This document shows positions 21,731 to 31,700 of a stretch of DNA of 64,000 nucleotides, piece after piece. Source of the DNA: Ampelocalamus luodianensis. Taxonomy: Eukaryota > Streptophyta > Magnoliopsida > Poales > Poaceae. Position numbers and translations under genes: made by a program. The first letter of the stretch is position 1, and each line of letters begins with the position of its first letter. The stretch is taken from NCBI GenBank assembly GCA_036346255.1, contig JAYEVH010000558.1:124001-188000 (forward strand), in the 5' to 3' direction. The notes under the pieces were generated by a model. The model was not told the origin of the DNA and made no database searches. It saw nothing but the letters and a program-made list of their open reading frames with translations.

Positions 21731-22267
21731 TTACTCTTCTTCGTCATCCAGGTCGTAAAGAAGCTCCCCCAGAGTAGCGACCTTTTCCTCAGCTTTCTGC
21801 AAAGCCTCATAGACATGATCTAGCTCTATGATAGTCCTCTCCAATGCTTCACTCTGAGCTGCAACAAACTGTGCGAGGTGCACCACTGTAGCGTTGCTCT
21901 CTTCATCAGTAGACGGATAACGTGCTGGCAGATCCACAGCTGCAGCTCTGGGGTGGTAGAGAAAGACGGTGTCTTGGAGCTCCCGTGCGTAGATGTTGCA
22001 GATACGTAGCATGGCCAAGCGTGACGACTCCTGGATGCCTTCCAGCCAAGTGATCTTCCTCACGGAGACGTGCGAAGGTTGGCTTGCCTTGTCGTTCCTC
22101 CTGGCGTAGATCGTCAGGCGACAGATCACTCCACGGCTTTGTCCATTCACCATCCAGTTGTTGCCGACGTACAGTGGACGATCAAAGCCTCCAAGAACCT
22201 GTAACAGCTTCCAAAGCTCGGCGGCGTATCCTCCTGTGCGCTCACCATAGCTCTGGAGACGAGGCAT
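21731..22267 (-). CDS. extra ORF upstream of gag (178 aa, Y-type elements)
   Basis: An intact ATG-to-stop frame starts about 190 bp inside the primer site and precedes gag. Its N-terminal half has aromatic/basic stretches (AAELWKLLQVLGGF, KITWLEGIQESSRLAML). The C-terminal third is a likely coiled coil (ERTIIELDHVYEALQKAEEK) ending in an acidic DLDDEEE tail. A frameshifted homologue lies at the same place in element C (51165-51785), so the ORF is a family feature. I do not recognise a domain. A coiled coil could mediate self-assembly or Gag contact, but that is speculation. It is the only long, unbroken frame in element A, whose gag and pol carry many stops. Confidence 0.65.
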   Translation of the reverse strand: MPRLQSYGERTGGYAAELWKLLQVLGGFDRPLYVGNNWMVNGQSRGVICRLTIYARRNDKASQPSHVSVRKITWLEGIQESSRLAMLRICNIYARELQDTVFLYHPRAAAVDLPARYPSTDEESNATVVHLAQFVAAQSEALERTIIELDHVYEALQKAEEKVATLGELLYDLDDEEE

Positions 22268-22462
22268 CTGTCAAGACAGACGAAGAGGTAAGGGCAACTT
22301 AAAACAGCGTGGAGAGAAAGATTACAGCAATAGTTGAGTCGAGAGAGATATGAGAGGAGTTAAGCAATTAATTAATCTTGAAGGTTAATTTTTCTTTAGA
22401 AAATAATTTGGACACTCTAAAGACGGCCAATCTAACTAAGGTCAAAGACCTACAGTCAGTAT

Positions 22463-22475
22463 GGCTCTGATACCA
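22463..22475 (-). other. primer-binding site of element A
   Basis: TGGTATCAGAGCC in minus sense matches the 3' end of plant initiator tRNA-Met. It lies four bases from the LTR end at 22480. Confidence 0.92.
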
Positions 22476-22769
22476 CCTCTGTCGGGACCCAAAATTACGA
22501 TTATGGAACCCTCTGTGTATAATGCACTAGTCCAGGATCACGCTAGTGCACACAGTGTCAACATGGGTGAATACCAATCCACACAAACGAATAATAACAT
22601 AAACGATTAGTTTGAATAACAAATAAGGGTTTTGACCTTATGGTCGAGTTTACACTTATTACGCCACGCAGGGCTAACAGAGAATAAAACAGCAGCGGAA
22701 CAGAAATAACTCCAGCGTAGATCGCATCAATTCACCACAGGCAACCGACTGGGATCCAGACCTTAACGA

Positions 22770-25700
22770 TCAGCAACCTTCGGCGAACTCCTCCTCGAAA
22801 GCAGGCGTAGACTCCTCCTCTTCTGTAGGTTTGGACGCAAGTTTTACAACAAGCGTGAGTACACAACCGTACTCGCAAATCATACCACAGAATGCAATTT
22901 ACAGATGCAGGCTTATTCCAAAGAAAAGGCTTCTGTGGTTCTTTTGCAGAAATGCAACATTTGCAATTGAATACAATAATAGATTGAAAGCATAATTCAA
23001 AACAAATAGACAATATTAATTTAACAGTAAATTTTCACAAAGACACAAAGCTAAGCAGGTTATTTCACATAGCCACATGACTTAGTTCACATAGCTCCCA
23101 TTCCCAAACATTTTATGAAAACTACCCTTCGTGTGAAATCCCCGAGCATGTCCATGACCGCGGACGCGGCTATTCGAATAGATTGATTAACACTCTGCAG
23201 AGGTTGTACACTTTACCCACAAGATACAACTAGTGTAGCAAGCACTAATCATAACAAAACCGTTCGGAGACTTCATCTCAAACATTGACATTCCCAGTGT
23301 GCTTTCCCGCCAGACCAACACACAAAGAAAGCTAGTCCGACACACACCGTTGGACAGGGATGCAGCGAACCGTCCCGCGATGCAACCACCAAGTAGTCAC
23401 ACCTCCACCCTATTACATAGCCTAACCTACCACCTGAACATCAATGCCGAGAATCCATAACTTACTAAGTTAGGCCCGTCCCATACCAGGCATATGGTCC
23501 TACAGTAAGGCCCAGTTCAATGGCGCACAAAGTTAAGTCCTTAATTGACCAAGGCAAGACTTCCCTTTTCTAACTAAGCCACTGTAGCGACCCGGGATTA
23601 ACATCCCAGATCTTATGTGCATAACTGAACTAGTCCCATGATCAGTGGCTAGCTCACACAGTAAACAAGTGTGATAACACAACCATAAACGCTAAAAGTT
23701 ATTAAATGACAACAGAGTTGATTACAAGATAGCCTTACAGGCAACATTAAATAAACACAAATGGAAGACGATGAAGAAGTAGTAGGGTCCAGCACCGCCA
23801 CGGGCAATCGATCGGGTAGCGCCTAATCGTCATGATCCACACCTGAAGCGAAGTTCTTCTCCTCTGAAATTTTGTTTGCAATAAGCAAGAATGAGCACAA
23901 CTTCCGTGCTCGTAAGTTACACCCGTCAGGTAACAAAATGACATGCATACATGGATGTAACAAAAGAAAGGCTTATAGGGTTATTTGTGCAAAAATAGCA
24001 TTTGACATTAAATACCATACTAAGTTCAAAAGCTCAAGTGTTATAAAATCTAAAATTGATCTTGAATTGATAACGATAGTGTAGGCACAAACCTAACACT
24101 AATATGAACACGGACACCAACCCGGGGCTTCAACCCAATTTTTCTCATGGACACCCATCCATGTCAAAACTGTTTTATAAAAGATTTTTAAAAAAATGAA
24201 GTCTAACTTTGAGTGGCTTTGCCAGCATGTCCATGACTGTGGACACGGCTATTCGAATAGTTTTACACTCTGCAGAGGTTGTACAACTTTACCCACAAGA
24301 CACGATTTCTCTAGTTTGTTTGGCATCCGTCGATACCACCGCTCACTACCTTAGGTAAGCAGTCTAGAGCACGTGACAAGGCCTTTACAATACGTCATTC
24401 CACCGTAGTCCCTCCTCTCTAAGGTTTCGCCTTCCCCTTTGGATGGAAGTCCGCCGGGCTTAGGGCCCCCTCTTGAGCTAGGTGGAACAACATAGTCATG
24501 AAAGACAATCCACCGAAACAGTTGGATCGACCGCGATGGAACTTTGCAAATTAGTCAGCCAGGTCCTACTCCCCATACTGAGGACATGTGGTGGTACGGT
24601 GGTGGCATAGCAAGATGCGGCTCGAAGACCGGTCCTTAACTGACCTGGGCGACAACCAACAAAACCCTAGGCCTCAACCTGACCAATTGAGCCCGTGCAT
24701 AAACCTGCACCCACCAGACAACCATTTCGCCCAAGTCCAAACCATCATTTTATTTTATCTTTCAAAGTCATTTGTAAAACTCCTATGACACACCAATGCC
24801 AAGGGTACAATTTAAACAACATTTGATTTTTGGCTAAAATTCCCAAATCAAGCATGTTTGGTCTATAAGCATGGCTAAGCACAATATTTAAAATGATCCT
24901 AGTCCATACTATTGTATTAACTAGGTTTTATCTAGGGTGACAATATGTTTTATTCGATATCAAAATTGGCCATACAAAGGATTTTAGGCATAACTATAAA
25001 TTCAAAAACAGGTATTTAAATCACTGAATATAAATAAGCATGCAGTAATAATTTGAAAAAGAACTTAAATAATTTTAAATAATAGGTGCAAGTATGATCA
25101 AGAATGTAACTTGCCTCGCTTGAGGTGAACAGATCAACTGATACTGAGGTGATGTTGTTTTCCTCAACAGGTCACCTAGTACTCACATGTACCTTCTCCA
25201 GGTAGTCTATGTGTACAAGCACGATGATCACACAGTCAAAATCAATCCTCTTATGTGCTCTTCAACGGCGTCGAAATCTGACTTTCCGAAGTCGTCGAAA
25301 TCTATACGCGAAAATAAGCCAAATTCAAACCAAATTCAAATAAGATTCAAATTAAACTCCAAATTGAATAAATTTGGTTTAGTTGGCTAGATCATGAATT
25401 TAGACAAATTTAGAAATTTGAATGGGCTCAATCGGAGTTTGGATGCAAAAGATATGAGCTTTCAAAGTTTGAAATTACATGAAATGATAGATTTAGGGTT
25501 TAAAGGAATTTGTGATCAAATGAACTCAAAATTAAATAATTTTGGTTTAGTTAGCTAGATAATGATTTTATACAAATTTTGCAATTTGAAACACCCAATT
25601 TGGAGTTGGGATTCAAAAGATATGAATTTTTGAAGTTTAAATTTACTTAAAACCTAATTTCAGAATTTAATAGATTTTCCTGATTTATTTTTCTTAAGGA

Positions 25701-28700
25701 AAATCCTTTTATTGCGCAAGGATGACGTCAGCGAGGATTTTCGGCCGAAAAGAAATTTGGCCGCGGGGCCCACGTGTCATAGACACGGTCCTCATGGACC
25801 AAGTCCGTGGGACCTTCGGCTCTGGGCTGGGTGGACCTTGCCACGCGGTTGCGCCACGTGGACGGAGGGAAGGAGGTGGCGCTGACGCGGCGGTGAGATG
25901 GCGTGGCGTGGCAGCCATGTGGCGGTGCCACGCAAGCCACGGCCGGCGGCGGCTGCGACGAGGCGGTCTTGATGGTTGCGTCGGCGAGGCGAGGGCGTCA
26001 ACGGTGGCGGCGCTAGAGGCGGCGGGGTGCTGGCGGCCGACGGCGAGAAGATCTCGAATTCCGGCGAGGTGGGCGCGAGGGAGGAGAAGTGAGTGGCGGG
26101 GGAGGGACGAGTGGAGAGAGGCGCTCCCGATGCTCCTATTTATAGGGCGCGGGAGTGGCCGGAGGGGGAGATCGTGCGCGAGATTGGCGGCGTTGGCGGT
26201 TGGGTGCGCGAGAGAAACCGGCGCGAAGAGAGGGGAGATGGTGGGGGTGAAGGCGGTTGGCGGCGGCGGTTCGTGTGCATGTTGCGCGGGAGGCGGGAGC
26301 AGTTGAGCCGACGGTTGACGGAGCTTCGGGCGTGCGGCAACAATGGCGGGGGCGTGCGGCGTCGTGGGAAAGAAGAAGGGGACGGGGAAGAAGACGCGGT
26401 GGGGAGGAAGATGGTCGTGCGCCGTTGGATTTGCATCCAACGGTGCGGGGGAGGCGGTTGGCGTGGTGCGGTGAGGGCCGTCCGATTTAATCGGACGGTG
26501 GGGGCGAGAGGGAGGAGAGGGGGAGGTGCGGGCATCGGTGGGCCGAAGTGGGCCGAGGCGGGGAAGAGGAAGAGATGGGCCGGAGTGGTTTTGGCCCAAA
26601 ACGAATTAGGGTTTCAAAATTGCTTTATTAATTAATTTAATTTCATAAATTCATTTAGGCTTTAGAAAATAGTAAAATAATTCCAAAAATTATGGAAAAA
26701 TTCACAGAAATTCCCTTAATTATTTTGGACTTAATAAAATTATTTCCAACTAAAGGTTGGCTTTTAGTTTGGAAATAAATTGTTTTGGCTTTAAAATATT
26801 TATAAAAAGGCTTTTAAAAACTCAGAAAATTCTAGAAATTAAGTAAATTTTTATTTTTGAATTCAAATCCAATAAAACTTCAAGAACTTCAAATAAATTT
26901 TAAATTTTGTATTTCAAAATTTCAAAGATTCAATTAAAGCAATAGAACTCTTTCCAATTTTTCAGAAATTCCAATAAAATATTAACTTTATTTTATTTTA
27001 TTTTAGTAACATTACTTTGGAATGTTACAAACTACCCCCCTTAAAAGGAATCTCGACCCCGAGATTTAGAGTGGCTAGAAAGAAAGCTGGGGATACAAGG
27101 TTTTCAACTGGCGTTGTTGTCGTCTACATCCCGCCATCATCCGCGTAACTTGAGTTGTGACCTTGTATGCACGTCCTCGCCTGAATTTTGCGCTTCTTGC
27201 TTGCTTGAATGATTTCCCTTTGGAGCTTCAGAGTTGCGGCCTGCTGTTTCTTTGGACAGTTGTGGGCATAATGCCCTTTCTCTTGGCAGTGAAAACAAGT
27301 GACACTTGCAATAGAAGGAAACTTCTTCTGAGGTTGGCCTTGAGCAGATAACTTGGTGGTGCTAGGGCTAGCTTGATGGTTCACTGCTTCATTTTGGGGC
27401 ATTGGTAAGCCCAATCTTCTGTACTTTTGTACTTGTGACAATATTCTCGCGTTGGCTTTTCTTCCTGCTGTCGGTGTTATTGTTGCGATCAGAATGGCTT
27501 CTGGAATGCTGTCAGGGGTGACTGCTAAGCGTCTTTTTGGGCATCGATTGGCATAATGCCCCATATCCTGACAAGCGAAGCATTGTATTCCTGCCCTTGA
27601 TGTCTTGTTCTGTTGAATTTGACCATCATTGATGTTGCGGAATGTCTGCATTGGTAGATGTGGTGCCAATCCTGGAGTCTTGAATACGGTTGTCGTTGGT
27701 GCTTGGTTGGGTTGGGGTTGATTCACACGAGCCTTAAGGTTTCTTGCATCATGTTGCCCTTGAGCCACCATTTTTCTCTTGGAACACTTGGTGCAGTAAT
27801 GTTATTTTTGTGTCGTCGGAGCAGTGGTTGAGAAAACATTGTTGTTGCTCATTTGTTGCATCAACTGCTGCATTAGTTGAGCCTGGGTGATGAATAATTG
27901 GTTCAGATTCCGAAGGGTTTCTGCTATCAGTTGTTGGTTGTCTTTAGTAGAGTTATCCTTACTGGTGTTACTATCGTCTTCAGAACGACGGGTGTTCTTC
28001 ATCTGCCGGTTACACCAAAGATTTAGGAAAGGAGAACAAAGTATAGGGAAGAGACAAATATGAGGAACTAAGGGGATAGAGCGAAACAATATTCTCAAAC
28101 GAAAGAACCAACTAAAAAACTTTTCGGAACAACTTTATACAACGTTCTATCGATTGAACCCTTAATTTGGTGGAACGACTCAATGCACAGAATGAGTCTT
28201 GGCAAGCCTAGATTATATGACTAGGCTGACATCATATCTTCTGTTCGTAGTCTTGGATGGCGATGCTTCCTTGACAACTTCATGTCTTCTGGTCTCGTAA
28301 CAGGAGAAAACATGTTGACCATCTATAGAATTTTATAAGGGAAAAGAGGATCCATTTAATATTACAAAATTGTGAGGGGAGAATTTGGTAAGAAGGCTAA
28401 AGATAGATAGCTGATCCAGATGAGGAGAGAATAATTTATTTTTCTTGTTGTATAAAATAAATTTTGAAGTTTTCAACTAACGGCCATTCTAACTAGGTCA
28501 CGACCTACAGTCGATATGGCTCTGATACCACTTTGTAGCGACCCGGGATTAACATCCCAGATCTTCTGTGCATAACTGAACTAGTCCCATGATAAGTGGC
28601 TAGCTCACACAGTAAACAAGTGTGATAACACAACCATAAACGCTAAAAGTTATTAAATGACAACAGAGTTGATTACAAGATAGCCTTAGAGGGCAACATT

Positions 28701-31700
28701 AAATAAACACAGCGGAAGACGATGAAGAAGTAGTAGGGTCCAGCAATCTGCCACAGGCAATCGACTGGGGTAGCGGCCTAATCGTCATGATCCACACCTG
28801 AAGCGAAGTTCTTCTCCTCTGAAATTTTCTTTGCAATAACCAAGAATGAGCACAACTTCCGTGCTCGCAAGTTACACCCGTCAGGTAACAAAATGACATG
28901 CATACATGGATGTAACAAAAGAAAGGCTTATAGGGTTATTTGTGCAAAAATAGCATTTGACATTAAATACCATACTAAGTTCAAAAGCTCAAGTGTTATA
29001 AAATCTAAAATTGATCTTGAATTGATAACGATAGTGTAGGCACAAACCTAACACTAATATGAACACGGGCACCAACCCGGGGCTTCAACCCAATTTTTCT
29101 CATGGACACCCATCCATGTCAAAACTGTTTTATAAAAGATTTTTAAAAAATGAAGTCTAACTTTGAGTGGATTTGCCAGCATGTCCATGACTGTGGACAC
29201 GGCTATTCGAATAGTTTTACACTCTGCAGAGGTTGCACAACTTTACCCACAAGACACGATTTCTCTAGTTTGTTTGGCATCCGTCGATACCACCGCTCAC
29301 TACCATAGGTAAGCAGTCTAGAGCACGTGACAAGGCCTTTACAATACGTCATTCCACCGTAGTCCCTCCTCTCTAAGGTTTCGCCTTCCCTTTGATGGAA
29401 GTCCGCCGGCTTAGGGCCCCTCTTGAGCGGTGGAACAACATAGTCATGAAAGACAATCCACCAAACAGTTGGATCGACCGCGATGGAACTTTGCAAATTA
29501 GTCACCAGTCCTACTCCCATACCGAGGACATGTGGTGGTACGGTGGTGGCATAGCAAGATGCGGCTCAAGACCGGTCCTTAATCGACTGGGCGACAACCA
29601 ACAAAACCCGGCCTCAACTCCGACCAATTGAGCTCGTGCATAAACTCGCACTCACTGCACAACCATTTCGCCAAGTCCAAACCATCATTTTATTTTATCT
29701 TTCAAAGTCATTTGTAAAACTCCTATGACACACCAATGCCAAGGGTACAATTTAAACAACATTTGATTTTTGGCTAAAATTCCCAAATCAAGCATGTTTG
29801 GTCTATAAGCATGGCTAAGCACAATATTTAAAATGATCCTAGTCCATACTATTGTATTAACTAGGTTTTATCTAGGGTGACAATATGTTTTATTCGATAT
29901 CAAAATTGGCCATACAAAGGATTTTAGGCATAACTATAAATTCAAAAACAGGTATTTAAATCACTGAATATAAATAAGCATGCAGTAATAATTTGAAAAA
30001 GAACTTAAATAATTTTAAATAATAGGTGCAAGTATGATCAAGAATGTAACTTGCCTCGCTTGAGGTGAACAGATCAACTGATACTGAGGTGATGTTGTTT
30101 TCCTCAACAGGTCACCTAGTACTCACATGTACCTTCTCCAGGTAGTCTATGTGTACAAGCACGATGATCACACAGTCAAAATCAATCCTCTTGTGTGCTC
30201 TTCAACGGCGTCGAAATCTGACTTTCCGAAGTCGTCGAAATCTATACGCGAAAATAAGCCAAATTCAAACCAAATTCAAATAAGATTCAAATTAAACTCC
30301 AAATTGAATAAATTTGGTTTAGTTGGCTAGATCATGAATTTAGACAAATTTAGAAATTTGAATGGGCTCAATCGGAGTTTGGATGCAAAAGATATGAGCT
30401 TGCAAAGTTTGAAATTACATGAAATGATAGATTTAGGGTTTAAAGGAATTTGTGATCAAATGAACTCAAAATTAAATAATTTTGGTTTAGTTAGCTAGAT
30501 AATGATTTTATACAAATTTTGCAATTTGAAACACCCAATTTGGAGTTGGGATTCAAAAGATATGAATTTTTGAAGTTTAAATTTACTTAAAACCTAATTT
30601 CAGAATTTAATAGATTTTCCTGATTTATTTTTCTAAAGGAAAATCCTTTTATTGCGCAAGGATGACGTCAGCGAGGATTTTCGGCCGAAAAGAAATAAAA
30701 GAAAAGAAATTTGGCCGCGGGGCCCACGTGTCATAGACACGGTCCTCATGGACCAAGTCCATGGGACCTTCGGCTCTGGGCTGGGTGGACCTTGCCACGC
30801 GGTCGCGCCACGTGGATGGAGGGAAGGAGGTGGCGCTGACGCGGCGGTGAGATGGCGTGGCGTGGCGTGGCAGCCACGTGGCGGTGCCACACAAGCCACG
30901 GCCGGCGGCGGCTCGGGCACGAGCTCGCCGGTGATTGGCGGCGCTCCGGCGAGTGTGGATGATACCAACGGAGAGAGGAGGCGATGGGGGTCACGATGCG
31001 CATGTTTTGGTCACCTGAGGTGGCGGCGATAGCCGGCGGCGAGGTGATAGGCGGCGGCGAAGCTCGCGTCGAAGACGACGCGGTGGTCCGATGGCGCTCC
31101 GGCGAGGCGGGCGCGCGCACAGGGTGCGCCGCGACGAGGCGGTCCCGATGGTTGCGTCGGCGAGGCGAGGGCGTCAACGGTGGCGGCGCTAGAGGCGGCG
31201 GGGTGCTTGCGGCCGACGGCGAGAAGATCTCGAATTCCGGCGAGGTGGACGCGAGGGAGGAGGAGTGGCGGGGGCGGGACGAGTGGAGAGAGGCGCTCCC
31301 AATGCTCCTATTTATAGGGCGCGGGAGTGGCCGGAGGGGGAGATTGTGCGCGATATTGGCGGCGGCGGCGGTTGGGTGCGCGAGCGAAACTGGCGCGAAG
31401 AGAGGGGAGAAGGTGCGGGTGAAGTCGGTTGGCGGTGGCGGTTCGTGTGCATGTTGCGCGGGAGGCGGGAGCAGTTGAGCCGACGGTTGACGGAGCTTCG
31501 GGCGTGCGGCAACAATGGCAGGGGCGTGCGGCGTCGTGGGAAAGAAGAAGGGGACGGGGAAGAAGACACGGTGGGGAGGAAGATGGTCGTGCGCCGTTGG
31601 ATTTGCATCCAACGGTGCGGGGGAGGCGGTTTGCGTGGTGCGGTGAGGGCCGTCCGATTTAATCGGACGGTGGGGGCGAGAGGGAGGAGAGGGGGAGGTG

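Larger units (their letters stand above)
22480..23582 (-). repeat. Y-type LTR, left fragment (5' LTR side of element A)
   Basis: It begins TGTCGGGACCC next to the primer site and matches both LTRs of element C and LTR F, not the X LTR found at the other end of element A. It contains the terminal acidic exon (22770-22822) and the core. It is cut at 23582 by element Z, with GCCAC duplicated, and resumes at 32208. Confidence 0.92.
23583..27029 (-). repeat. 3' LTR of element Z, 3447 bp
   Basis: Compared with the other LTR it lacks about 205 bp of GC-rich sequence at 25954 and a 14-bp A-rich insertion present near 30695. The frames at 25709-26599 and 25722-26306 run on both strands of the GC-rich block and shift between the two LTRs, so I do not call them genes. 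Confidence 0.94.

Noticed and set aside
22463..22475. tRNA-like string
   Set aside because: Only the 3' complement of initiator tRNA-Met is present; it is a primer-binding site, not a tRNA gene.
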